Source: Thunnus maccoyii
Taxonomy: Eukaryota; Chordata; Actinopteri; Scombriformes; Scombridae
DNA: 64,000 nucleotides
NCBI RefSeq assembly: GCF_910596095.1
Contig: NC_056533.1
Span: 29,610,662-29,674,661, forward strand
Direction: 5' to 3'
Within the stretch, counting starts at the first letter, position 1, and the number at the start of each line of letters is the position of its first letter. A program made the translations under genes and the position numbers. Positions 41,501 through 51,970 of the stretch are shown here, piece after piece. The notes beneath the pieces are model-generated. The model did no database searches and was not told where the DNA came from. It was given only the letters and a program-made list of their open reading frames with translations.

Positions 41501-44500
41501 AAAAAGACTTTGACTATGGCTTAGATATAACAGATAGTCAGACTTCACACAGATGTCTAAATTCATCCGTTGCACAAAGCAGTTTAATTCTTGACTATCT
41601 TAAGTAGGACTATGGTACAATGAATTCTGGGTAAATTAAGACCTTTTTCAAAACAAAAAAAATGGCCGACCGGGTGACCGCCATGACCGCATCCAACCGC
41701 TATGTTTACCCCAGCAGAAAATATGTGTCTTTTGGAGGAATTCAACAGTTACAAGGACATTTTACTTGGAAAATTTAGTGAAGAGTGTAACAATAATAAT
41801 AAAAAAAAATCTGATAGTCAGACAGTGACAGTGTTAAACCCACAGTTCAGAGGAGCATCAAAGACGCTCAAAAAACCCCATAAAAACATAGTAAAAGACG
41901 CAAAGAAAGAGTCAGTTGGTGTCACTGATTGTTACCATGGTAACATGGGTCTTAGGCCTGAGTTAGCCTGCGGATAAGGTGTCTAATTCTTTTGGCTTAA
42001 AATTAGTCAGTCTTTATTTTTGTGAAACAGTCTAACTTGCATTAGACTAATCTATGAGCAAAATTAAGACTGACCTAACACTACAGACTAGTCCACTATA
42101 CCTTTGTGAAACCGGCCCCAGGAGAATGGAATCTAAAAGAAATAAATTGGTGAACTCTGGCACACAGCACACACTTTATTAAAGAAGCTGTTTCAGTCAC
42201 AACTTTTTCATTAGGAACAGTGACTCAGAAAAAGAAAACAGAGGCCCTCTGTCTCCGTTCGCTGATCCTCATCAGGGTCTTGATATAACAAACAGAGTCA
42301 TCTTTATGTTTGTGCACTTAAACGTGCAGTACTTGCCAAACAAGTTCACACGATGCTGATCAAGCCTATCACTGCCCGATAAATATAAACTCCAAATATG
42401 GAGTTTTGAAGATCTCATGTCGGGGGGCGACATTCCTGCGATGGCTGTTAATCGTGCGGCTCTTCTAGACTTTCCAAACGTTATCAGACCGAATGGATCA
42501 AACTCTGACAGTGAAACGAGTAATTTCGCAGGAGTTGTGTGACGCTCAAAACAATTAATCCACTGTTCTACAGTGTCAACAGTAGGTTACGGCCAGTAGT
42601 GCACTGGCCATCGGGCATACTGGGACAAATCCTGGTAGGCAGTCAAAAAATAAGTTTTTGGGCTGGTGGACTGTCAAAACATTTTTACCGGCCCTACATG
42701 TGTGTCTGTCGGTCGAGGTGCACATGAGGGCGTACTGCATACCTGTGTCAGGCAATCACAGCCGAGCGCCCCCCTTAACTTTCACTACCAGAAGGGGGAG
42801 ACAAGAGTCCTGCACTCCAGCTTTAATACTACGAGCCATGGTTTTCTTTGTTGTTGAAGATTCCACTATGATCATTTTAAAGGCAATGGTGTATGGTTCT
42901 GTTGTATTAGACTGCATTATAGCATCCTGGGTGTAAAGGGCCAATTCACCCAATTTACAAAAAAAAAGAAGATATTTTCTAGCCATACAAATAGTTTTGA
43001 TTTATTTGTCCAGGGTTTGAAGCGTCTGCCTCCACCACAATACAAAGGAGGTCAATGGATTTTCATTTGTGTTGGTCACAGCCTTGCGAATGTATGTTTA
43101 AAATTTTTCAGCAGCGTGTCTTTCTAGGGTCAATGTCCCTTTTACTCTGTATAGTTTACAGAACTCGCTGTGAACAGTTTTCTTTGGAAATACTGACAAA
43201 ATCATCACTATAACTGTTCATGAGATCATTGGATTATACAAATTAATTAGAACAATGTTGCTGAAAAGAGGTCTTTAATTGAATCTTTAGTGGTTTGTGG
43301 ACTAAAATTCCACTCATCTCATTTGTATTGAGTGGAGGCAGAAATGTCAGATATTATAGCTCAGGACTTAAGCAAATAAAAACAAACTATCTACATGGGC
43401 TGATACCACAAGAAGCATACGAGAAAATATGTTTTATTGTAATTTCTCAACTTATCTGACTGTTCTAGTTAGAGCCACAACTATTTTGATACTCAATAAA
43501 AGGACGAGTTCACAATTTTTTCAAGTCTGTCTTAAAACAATAGTCAGGTGCCCAAATGATCATTGAAATAGGTTTTTTTTTTCATAATCATTCCTCCTGT
43601 TCATACTGACTATTAGAAGATCCCTTCATAATGCACTTACAATGAAAGTGATACTGGCCAAAATCCACAGTCCTCTTTCTGTGCAAAAATGTATTTTAAA
43701 GTTTATCTGAAGCTTCAGTCAAATTAGTCAAGTGGATTTCTTCAATGTTACAGTCTTTTTAGTGCCATGGTTCCTCTTTTTGTTACCATAGTTCCACAAC
43801 AGCTCAACAGGGAAACACAAAAAGGGAATTTTATGCTAAAGATTAAATTTCGCAAATTTCCACTTGTTATGACTAACTCAGACTGATGACGCATCATAGA
43901 AGCTTCAGATAAAGTGCACAAACAGGATTTTGGCTCCCATCACTTACAATGAACACACATTTGAAGGGGATCTTTTAATAGTCAGTATGAACAGGAGAAA
44001 TGATTACAGCAAAGGGAAACTTTCAGTGTTGTTTTTTTGTAATGTTGGACTGTTGTTTTAAGACAGACTTGAAATTGTGAACCTATCCTTTAATCGTTTT
44101 GAGTCAATAATGTTCGATCAAGTTGAAGCCCTAGTTCTAGGTGGGTGACATGAGCAATGAGCATCTCTCCTTGCTTAGCCATCATCATACAGTGTCTACA
44201 TAATAGGGATGTGCAGAGATCTCAGTATTTGTATTTGTATCTCTATTTGTATTCGAATAAAAGTGGAAAAAGGCTTAAAAATCCTGTTTTTGTTTTATGA
44301 CACTTTTAATTTTAGAAAATGAAAGTGTTACAATAAGTGTTCATGAATAAACTACCTTAAGAAGGAGGTCCCCCACATTGGGTCTTGACCTGGAGTCTCT
44401 CAGATCATAGACGACTGTGCTGATTACTGAGCTAAAACTTTACTCATCGCTTCATTGCAGACAGACCTCTACCTTATTTATACACCCGTAGCACAGAGAC

Positions 44501-45229
44501 AGCACATCGTGTAACGTGTAGGGAGGAACTTAAAGGCAATTATTGCTTTGCACTTTTCATCATTGCCTATTTTTTTACAACCTCACTTTGTAGAAAGGAG
44601 AAGGGGAACAACAGGTTATGGAGAGTCCCTTGGGAAAACTTTACTTGTGTCAGTAGCTGAGCTTTATCTCTGGGGAATACCCCCAACAAATAATTTTGTT
44701 TTGTTGTTTTTGTTTGGGGGGGGGGGTTAAGTTATAATTGTTTTGTCCTCCATCTCTCTGAGACATGCTGGTTATGAGATTTCCTTCACATTAATTAACT
44801 AGTGTGAGGCTCACCCTGCACATGCTTACCTATTATCTCTCCTATCATGAAAAGAATATACAGCATAGCCGCAATGACGAGCCTCTTCATCACCCTCTTC
44901 TGCTTGATCCTCTCCCTCTTCTTGGTGCAGTTGTCACAGGGGTCCATGTTTAACCCCGGGCTGCCGAGGCTGGACGCTGAGTCGAGCAGCGAGTCATCAT
45001 CATCCGCCGACACCACCAGCGTGTTCACGGCCACCCCGTTGGACGGAGCCCCGGCAGAGTAATCGGACATCTCTCCGGAGACCACCACCTTCAGCTTGTT
45101 GAATTTGGGCGCTTCATCGTCCACCAGCTCGTCGGAAAAATCAAACTGCGCCGTGTCGCTTAGGTCCCAGTCGCTGCGCTCCCTCCTGAAGGCGGACCGC
45201 ACCTTGCTGAAGAGATTCCCACCTGACAT
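35508..45229 (-). CDS. slc30a4: ZnT4 zinc transporter
   Basis: There are seven coding exons: 45229-44830, 41206-41060, 39629-39476, 38989-38773, 37030-36925, 36779-36645 and 35662-35508. They sum to 1314 bp, 437 residues (human 429). This cation diffusion facilitator exports zinc from the cytosol into endosomes, lysosomes and secretory vesicles in exchange for protons. The long acidic N-terminus contains the ZnT4-type block [17 protein letters not shown]. Six membrane segments are expected. The transport site is H149/D153 (TDAVHMLAD) in helix 2 and H285/D289 (FIHALGD) in helix 5. The cytosolic loop has a His-rich tract, [12 protein letters not shown] (244-255). The C-terminal domain ends CANCQQPSA, like human CANCQSSSP. 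Reading through exon 6 gives an early stop, but a GTGAGT donor precedes it and the last exon restores the family C-terminus. The gene is divergent from bloc1s6. Confidence 0.96.
35650..35665 (+). promoter_or_regulatory. CTCF-like motif over slc30a4 last-exon acceptor
   Basis: GCACTAGAGGGCGCTG matches the CTCF core and spans the last-exon splice acceptor (exon begins at 35662 on the minus strand). Motif match only. Confidence 0.35.
36300..36615 (+). mobile_element. Tc1-like transposon fragment in slc30a4 intron
   Basis: It starts with the Tc1-type end CAGTACTGTGCAAAAG followed by TTTTAGGCAC. It then carries the C-terminal transposase blocks [18 protein letters not shown] and [11 protein letters not shown], then [14 protein letters not shown]. 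One in-frame stop follows NINK (at about 36507), and the N-terminal half is missing. The fragment ends about 30 bp from the exon 6 donor of slc30a4. Confidence 0.75.
37684..38080. mobile_element. Interspersed repeat in slc30a4 intron
   Basis: The start TTAAAGGATAAAGCTGGCG and the body match a fish interspersed repeat family I remember. The ends and class are not resolved. The 61-codon frame at 37889-38074 is within the repeat. Confidence 0.4.
38089..38524. mobile_element. 436-bp element with ~30-bp terminal inverted repeats
   Basis: The left end CTGTATTCAGACCAAATCAG (38089) and the right end CTGATTTGGTTTGAATACAG (38505-38524) are inverted repeats with two mismatches and continue inward with GGYGGTG. 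There is no transposase. The flanks do not show a clear target duplication, so the superfamily is open. Confidence 0.7.
41490..42118 (+). mobile_element. PIF/Harbinger-type element with Myb/SANT-like ORF remnant
   Basis: The termini GGGCTGGTTTC (41490) and GAAACCGGCCC (42118) are inverted repeats, flanked by the 3-bp direct repeat CAG (41487-41489 and 42119-42121). Inside, 41702-41977 encodes 91 codons beginning [19 protein letters not shown], which resembles the trihelix/Myb-SANT DNA-binding protein that Harbinger elements carry as a second gene. Only the first helices seem preserved. The element lies in slc30a4 intron 1. Confidence 0.7.
42300..42590. mobile_element. Partial second copy of the 3820-4392 repeat
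   Basis: The segment with TCTAGACTTTCCAAACGTTA and GACGCTCAAAACAATT is the reverse complement, with scattered changes, of 3940-4040. CAAGTTCACACGATGCTGAT matches 4300-4340 reversed. Terminal repeats were not found, so the copy is truncated. Confidence 0.6.
43498..44091. mobile_element. ~594-bp foldback element, copy A
   Basis: It starts AAAGGACGAGTTCACAAT and ends ATTGTGAACCTATCCTTT. The whole copy is a long imperfect palindrome: the left half (for example AGAAGATCCCTTCAT and CAACAGCTCAACAGGG near the centre) is mirrored in the right half. It closely resembles copy B at 47354-47951. No coding sequence is present. Confidence 0.8.
44204..44640. mobile_element. Possible hAT-like repeat with TAGGGATGTGC end
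   Basis: TAGGGATGTGCAGAGATC followed by TATTTGTATTTGTATC and ATTCGAATAA resembles a fish hAT-type repeat. The right boundary is not resolved. A clover-leaf-like stretch near 44370-44440 is probably part of the same repeat rather than a working tRNA. Confidence 0.35.
44716..44726. repeat. Poly(G) run
   Basis: About eleven consecutive G residues between T-rich tracts, about 105 bp downstream (minus-strand sense) of the slc30a4 exon 1 donor. Confidence 0.8.
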
Positions 45230-45659
45230 CTTTAATAATTACAGGGGAGGCAGGGGCAGGTATATCCAGGTGAGCTCTAACTAACTGTGGGTCACTGTCC
45301 TCTGAGGTAATCATTCACATTTTGCAGCGTTTATACTCCATCTCAGCACCTGGAGGAGAGCAGCAAAGGAAAGTGTTACCAAAAAAAAACACAGAAAGAG
45401 CATCTTTGCATGACAGCTTCAGCAAATTTATTATCGTCATTGTCAAGTTTGTTACTTATTAAAGATACGTCCTTGAGGTAGTAACATTCCCACTCGAGCT
45501 GATAAACTTTGAGTCCTCTTTAAAAAAAAAAAAAAAAAGCAGCCTTGGCTAAACAGTAACAAGCTAGCAAGGTTAGCTATCTTATGTCAGTTGGCGACAA
45601 AATTGCCGCCGCGTGTCTTTGTCTTGTGGTAAATTTATTTAAAAACACGAGCAGGACTC

Positions 45660-45980
45660 ACCTACAGTTTGACATCCCGGCTGTGTAAACGTGGCTCGTT
45701 TTTAAATTAAAAAAAGCTGTCATTGTGGTTAATACTGGTGTAAACACTAGAGTCGGGTCAACAACAACCTCCGCACTCGGAAGTACCGAGCAAGTTTGGT
45801 TTCGTCTGCAGTCACATGATGACGCACAAGTCACATGACGTTTTTTTTTTTCCTCAAGCGCAGCAACAAACCCAAAAATCTTGCCGTTGTTGTCTCTTCT
45901 GCCTTTTTTCTTGAGGGGGGGTCAACAAAACTCATCCCCTCACACCTGCAGTGACTCTTAAATAAGCAGTTAAACAGGTA
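45660..45980. promoter_or_regulatory. Shared divergent promoter of slc30a4 and bloc1s6
   Basis: The two start codons are 976 bp apart, head to head. On the minus side, a donor, TGTAGgtgagt, ends a likely non-coding slc30a4 exon near 45662. On the plus side, AAACAGgtaagc after 45977 ends a likely non-coding bloc1s6 exon, and TTTCCTCAG at 46172-46180 is its acceptor. Between them are two exact copies of AGTCACATGA (45810-45819 and 45829-45838), which fit the M-box/E-box recognised by MITF/TFE factors, and a CRE-like TGACGT (45836-45841). Regulation by these factors is inferred. Confidence 0.55.
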
Positions 45981-46205
45981 AGCTGTCGTTAAATGAAGTG
46001 AAATGTTGACTGTCATGTTGTGCACATTATTGAAGCAGCTGAGCAAGCTAGCTAAAGACCTCCTCAGTACTGTGATAAGCTATGACCCCGAGGCAGATAC
46101 AGTGTTTTACTGATAATTTACATCTGATAAATATGTCAGACAAATATGTTGATGATTGCTTGTTTCATTTTTTTCCTCAGGTGTGGGTCAATAGTTTAGT
46201 TGCAC

Positions 46206-49200
46206 ATGGAGGTAGAGGAAATGGAGGATGAAGGACCTTCGTCTCACAGTGAACTTCCACATAGTGATGGTGTGTATTTTGATAACAGTGTCATACCCTG
46301 CTTCCTACTGTCTATATCTGTCAGGTTTAATATAAACAGGCTGGCTTAACTGGTTTCATACTGTGATCATCATGTACTTGTGAGTTGCCACCACTAACTT
46401 GGTGAACAAGGTTGAGACTAAGTCAAGTCAGTGTCTTACAGTTTTTCTTACATGTTGTCTTAATAAACGCTGCAAGATTTAACAAAAGAGGTTCATAAAC
46501 AAATTGCATGCAGGAAAAAAAGCTGATTTAGTAATCATTTAAAATAATAATAATAATAATAATGTGTAACATTTGTGTTGCACTTTTCATTTGCAGTGAA
46601 TTTAAAAGTGCTGCATGGTTAAAACATAACATAAAGAAAATAAGAGTTAAGATTAAAAAGCCCTCTTGAATTGAAAGGCTTTTAGGCCTTTTTAAGAGAC
46701 AGAGCAGAAGGCTCAACACCCCCATGGTTCAGATCTTGGTACTGGGACGCCGGAGGAGCAAGCTGCTTGTGGAGTGATCAATTCCTGTTGGTAGGGAGCT
46801 GCATGTCCGTTGATGAATTCGTATGTAAGTAGCAGGACTTTGAAAACAGAATTGGTGTCATGTGTTTGTGTTTTCGCACTCTCATCAGGATCCTGGCAGC
46901 GCTGTTCTGAATGTACTGGATGCTCCTGCCAGGGATCCCTGTGAAGAGTGGGTTAGGGTTAGTTTCTCTCCATCTGTCAGGGTTAGAGAGGGGCAGAGTT
47001 TAGGGATGTTGTTGAGATGGAAGAAAGAGGTTCTTATATGGTCATCAGAAGTCAGGGTCAAATCTAATACCCAGATTCATGATTTATCAAGGAAAAGTAG
47101 CAAATATAAGATTCGCTTTTCTCTGTTTGATATCACTCTAAATTGATTATTGTTTTGGTTTTGGTTTTGGACTGTTGGACAAAGAAAACAAGACATTTGA
47201 CAAGTTTTACCTTCCTACCTGGACTCCTGATGGGTGTTAAATTATTAGGTGACTAAATTCGACAGATTAATCAATAATCAACAGATTAATCGATAATGAA
47301 AATAATAGTTGCAGTTCTTCTTCATTTTGTCACTGAGGTGCTCTAGATAACTTAAAGGACAGGTTCACAATTTTTCAAGTCTGTCTTATAGTCAGGTGCC
47401 CAAATGAACATTTAAACAGGATTTTCCTCCTGTTCATACGGACCATTAGAAGATCCCTTCATAATGCACTTACAATGAAAGTAATGGGGGCCAAAATTCA
47501 CAAGCCTCCTTCTGTGCAAAAGCGTTTTTAAAAGTTTATCTGGAGCTAGTATGAAACTTCAGCTGTCCAAATTAGTCAAGTCAAGTAGATATCTTTCAAC
47601 ATAAGTCTTTTTAGTGCCAAAGTCCCTCTTTTTGTTACTATACTTCCACATCAGCTCAACAGGGAAACACAAAGAGGGAATTTGATGCTAAAAAGACTGT
47701 AAATGTGGCAGATATCCACTTGATATGACTAACTCAGACCGCTGACATCTCATATAAGCTTCAGATAAACTTTTAAATGCAAATGGATTTTTGCCCCCAT
47801 CACTTACATTGAAAGCACATTTGACTGGGATCTTTTAATAGCCAGGATGAACAGGAGGAATGATTACAGCAAGGAAAGCCTCTTTCAGTGTTCATATGGA
47901 CACTTGACTGTTTTTTTAAGGCACACTTGAAAAATTGTGAACCTGTCCTTTAAAACTATGCAATCTTACATTTCACGTGTCAGAATTAAAGAGGTGAAAG
48001 GTGGCCTATCAGTTTCGAGGATGCCAGTGACGCATTAGATGTGTCTGACAAAATAATCTCAACTCGACATCAGCTTTCTGGTTATATCAGAGCTTTCAAC
48101 TGCATCTCAAGGTCTTCAACAGTAAATGTAGCTGGATCGGGTGTCATCAGGTGACCTAAGTGTGGAACATTAGTCATATGATAACATCTAGTCGTATATG
48201 GAGGGGAGGTAGTAACCCAAGACTCTGTTTAAAGATGGTATTTAGTGCATGTGAAAGGCCTCCTTTACTTTGACACACTGAGTTGGTCTGATGTTTGTGT
48301 TTGTGAGTTTATTTATTTGCACAGGTTAAAATCAAACAAATACACACAAACAGCAAGAAAAAAAAATCAATGTGCAGGGAGAGGGAAAAAAGCCTAGATG
48401 GGTTTATTGATTACCTCTACCTAAATTAGAAAACCAAAATTAAAGCATTTTAAAAAGATACTCTAAAGGACTGTAAGGAAGAAAAAATGTGAACCCAATG
48501 AGAATAATAGTTCCATAAACTGGGACCCCTGTATCTGCTTGACTACTGGTTGTCATGTTTTGGAGGATGATGATTGTCTGGTTGAGTAAGAGTGAATCTG
48601 AGAGTTCAGAAAAAGATGTTTAGACAGCTGATGTTGTCTGCTTCCAATGTTCATCAGTGATGATCAGAAATTAAATTTATATGAACTCATACTCAAGTTT
48701 AGTTACGTACCTTATGATGCTCTAAATTACTCTCAGACCAACAGAGTGGATGATAGCGGTGATGCAGTAAAAAAAAAAAATACATACACTTATTCTTAAT
48801 TCACAGATCTCCAGTTGGCACAGCAGGAATCGGCGTGTCTGGAGAGCTCAGCCCCTGTAGAGAATGTGTTTGTGGATAAGAAAGCAGTGGATAAACTCAC
48901 AGAGGGATTACTGTCCCACTACCTGCCAGATCTACAGAACTCTAAACGAGCCCTCCAAGAGCTCACGTGAGTATTTTAATACTAACCTTTGCACCCAATG
49001 GTCACTAGTCACATGGCATGAGATTGATTGGCTGCCAGATATTTTCTTTTCCTTATTGTGTTTACATGCACTTAAGTAACCAAGCTACAGTCAGCTTTAT
49101 TCCAGAAAGCTCATATCTTAAATATTATGTAAACAAGAAACCTGGTTTCCGTAATCAGGGAAGGTAATTGGAGAAATCTGATTTTCCCAGGTAGATTTCC

Positions 49201-50381
49201 CTTGGAGATCAATGCAGAAAGGGTCAAAAAGTCAAGTGGCATCTTCTATCACTATACAGTTAAAATCAGGAAGCCACACTTTCAAAATGAGGTTGGTGGA
49301 AGGAGAGAAATCCGGTTACTGCTCTGCTGCATACCTCCCTGACAAACTTCTATTAATTGACATGTGAAAAATAATTAAATAAAACATCCTTAAAAACAAG
49401 CTTTCTCCGCCTGCACAGACAGATTTATGATTCACAACATTCTCCAGCATGTAGACATTCATAGACACCAGCATGCAGTAAACAAACAGGTGGCACAGTT
49501 GTCGTGCGTCAAGCAGAACCGGATGGGTGGGTTGACCAGTTTGTTTCATGCTGGTACCACTGAGAGACTGCAGGGTACTTGTTGGCTTTGAAAAGATTCA
49601 CTATCAACATGTTGGCACTCACCTGCATGTATTTAGCAACACGTGAAGTTCTTTAGATAGTTAAAAACATCCTGCCATTGTCTGAATACTGATCATATAC
49701 TTTTTCTAGCTGTTTACTCTGCCAGAAGTCTTGATGTTGAATATTAAGTAAAAATGTCCTGAAACATAACTTATATCCTGTTGAAAAACTGCACTCGATG
49801 ATATTTATTTCTTGCTTTTTACTTTTGTTTCGACCAGACAAAATCAGGTGATATTACTAGACACACTGGACCAAGAAGTCACCAAGTTCAGAGAATGTAA
49901 TGCCTTATTGGACCTAAATTCACTGGTATGTGTGGACCACATTATAATCTCATTTGTGCGTTGTTCTTGTTTGTTATCCCTGCACAAGCCAGCAGGTATA
50001 ATTCCTAATCCAGTTTGTTGACTTTAGTTTACAGAGGCGAAGATTTACCACAATAAACTGGTGAACATAAGGAAAGAAATGATTATGCTGCATGAGAAGA
50101 CAACTAAACTAAAGGTATCTCTCATCTCAGTCAAATTTTGTGTGTTTTTTTCCAACGTATATATATTTATATGATATGCTCAATGATAAGGAGCAGACAC
50201 CGGTGGGTGCAGATATAACAATGGAAACACTAATTAAATGTTGACTGTTGTTTCCTGTCAGAAAAGAGCTTTGAAGCTGCAGCAACAGAAGCAGAAGGAA
50301 GAACTGGAGAAGGAGCAACAACGTGAGAAGGAGCTCGAGAGAGAAAGGCAGCTTATTGCCAAACCTGCTAAAAGAACATAA
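46206..50381 (+). CDS. bloc1s6: BLOC1S6 (pallidin), BLOC-1 subunit 6
   Basis: There are five coding exons: 46206-46269, 48807-48966, 49838-49925, 50028-50114 and 50262-50381. They sum to 519 bp, 172 residues, the same as human pallidin. It is a small coiled-coil subunit of BLOC-1, which sorts cargo to melanosomes, platelet granules and other lysosome-related organelles, and it contacts syntaxin-12/13. After an acidic N-terminus (MEVEEMEDEGPSSHS) come the family block VDKLTEGLLSHYLPDLQNSK, helical QNQVILLDTLDQEV, and the long charged helix KLVNIRKEMIMLHEKTTKLK. The protein ends AKPAKRT. The ATG is the first after a splice acceptor and aligns with human. The gene is divergent from slc30a4, with which it shares a lysosomal theme. 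Confidence 0.96.
46543..46563. repeat. (AAT)n microsatellite
   Basis: Seven AAT units at the edge of an interspersed repeat in bloc1s6 intron 1. Confidence 0.85.
46575..46960. mobile_element. Interspersed repeat of uncertain class
   Basis: The stretch including ATCCTGGCAGCGCTGTTCTG then AATGTACTGGATG resembles a segment widely repeated in fish genomes. I cannot place its ends or decide between a SINE/LINE tail and a DNA element. The 94-codon frame at 46862-47146 passes through it and is not supported as a gene. Confidence 0.35.
47354..47951. mobile_element. ~598-bp foldback element, copy B
   Basis: It starts AAAGGACAGGTTCACAAT and ends ATTGTGAACCTGTCCTTT and is palindromic throughout. It matches copy A (43498-44091) over its full length. 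It lies in bloc1s6 intron 1, 3.3 kb from copy A, which is in slc30a4 intron 1. Confidence 0.82.
49055..49560. mobile_element. Probable interspersed repeat in bloc1s6 intron 2
   Basis: The TGTTTACATGCACTTAAGTA start and the AGGTTGGTGGAAGGAGAGAA and ACCTCCCTGACAAACTTC body look like a common fish repeat. The boundaries are unclear. The 77-codon minus-strand frame here has no recognisable domain. Confidence 0.35.
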
Positions 50382-51732
50382 GGTCCTCAAGTATGACCGC
50401 TGTATTAAAGCTTACAGGTAGTTTTGCATGTTTCAGCCTATTTACAACAAATCGAGTATCATTTTCATAAATACTGACCATTTCCCAAGGCATAAGCATT
50501 TTAAGATTTTTTTTTTAAAATGATTATTAGTTTTGGGGCATGTTTGCCTTTGACAGAGACCAGTTGAGAATGAGACTGGAAATTTTAAGGGCTGAGTGAG
50601 GAGGGATAACACGCAAGGTTTCTAAATGGATTCAAACTGAGGATGTTACAGTCACATAGTATGCGTCCTAGACCACCACACAGTCCTGGCATCTGAGCAT
50701 TTTTGGATGATTTATTTGCCTTCCACACAACTGTTATCTCTGTTAATTTTGTTATTATGTTAAAATCAACTTGAAATTTGCTTGGGACAGGTAATTTACA
50801 GTATACAACTTAATTTACAGTTAAGTTGTTCTGAAAAGTCTGCCCTAAATTTCTGCCCAATAACACATCAGACAGATTCCTGATCAGGTTTTAAATCTCT
50901 ACAAGTTTAAAATCTGACCTCCTGTTGTGTGCATGAAACTTGCATTCAAGTTCACTACCTGTCAGCTATAGATATTTTTAATTTTAAGGATTATAAGAGG
51001 ACAATGTCCCAAATATAGTAAAATAGTGTGGGAAGGCCTCCGCAGTCAAATGTGTTATAATGAACACACCTATACTGCAACAGCAATTAAACTAAACCTG
51101 TATGTTTATAATTGAAACAGTCTTAACTGAAAGGAATGGAAACAGTGGCTACCCAGTAGGTAAGAAAAAGCATAAAAACTGTGAGATTGTGGTATTCTCT
51201 GGGAATCCATTCACTTAACAGACAGTATTATGTATGTGAGTTTTAGTAAATAGGCTTAAACATGCAAAAACTCTTGATCCTTTAAGTCTGACATTGCCAA
51301 GATCACCACAAACCAAAGACATGGACTAAATCATCAAATGCTGGTACTTCCCACTATCAACCTCTGAGGACACACACAAACTCGAGCACTCGAAACTCCT
51401 GAGAACAAAAAAGAAAACAACTCAAGAGATTTTCACCGGGAGAAGAATCAATGCGTTTGCTGTCTTTTGTTAAAGATAAAGTGTTAATATATCTTGTCGA
51501 GGGGCATTGTGCCCCTAGTAGTGTTGAATGTTGAACTGTTGTTAAGAATCAGATAGGTCTGCACTATGTTTGACTGACTGTGTTTCTGGGGTCCAGATAT
51601 TATAATGGATGACAATATGTATCAAAAGTTCCCCCCCACTACACACAGCATATTTAAATTTATTTTAACAGACGTTTCAAGAAGTTTCTATGCACTACTA
51701 AAAACTGGAACTCCATTGTTTGTACAATTAAT

Positions 51733-51738
51733 AATAAA
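51733..51738 (+). terminator. bloc1s6 poly(A) signal AATAAA
   Basis: Hexamer 1.35 kb after the bloc1s6 stop. Earlier AT-rich hexamers could give shorter isoforms. Confidence 0.45.
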
Positions 51739-51956
51739 ATCAACATAAACTGGTTTGCTTTATTAATTAAGCCTGTTTTTCGCTCAGTATCTTGTTTGCA
51801 TTTTACTCTCTGCATATGTCACAGCTGCATACAGTTGCATGAAAATGAGCCTTCTTGTGTGTAATTACAGTAATGTCTTCAGTGTTTGTGTAGGAGAGAC
51901 AGACTTCATGTGTACGACATGAGATTGACAATATGAACTGTGATGAGAATCCTTGT

Positions 51957-51970
51957 CCACCAGGTGGCAG
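51957..51970 (+). promoter_or_regulatory. CTCF-like motif downstream of bloc1s6
   Basis: CCACCAGGTGGCAG is a full match to the CTCF core. It lies 220 bp after the presumed bloc1s6 poly(A) signal, at the start of a long gene-free stretch. It has the best match of the four such motifs in the window. Confidence 0.45.

Noticed and set aside
44370-44440. tRNA-like stretch ending GAGCTAAAAC
   Set aside because: No complete clover-leaf with A and B boxes; it lies inside a probable repeat.
46862-47146. 94-codon frame in bloc1s6 intron 1
   Set aside because: Covers a dispersed repeat and has no domain.
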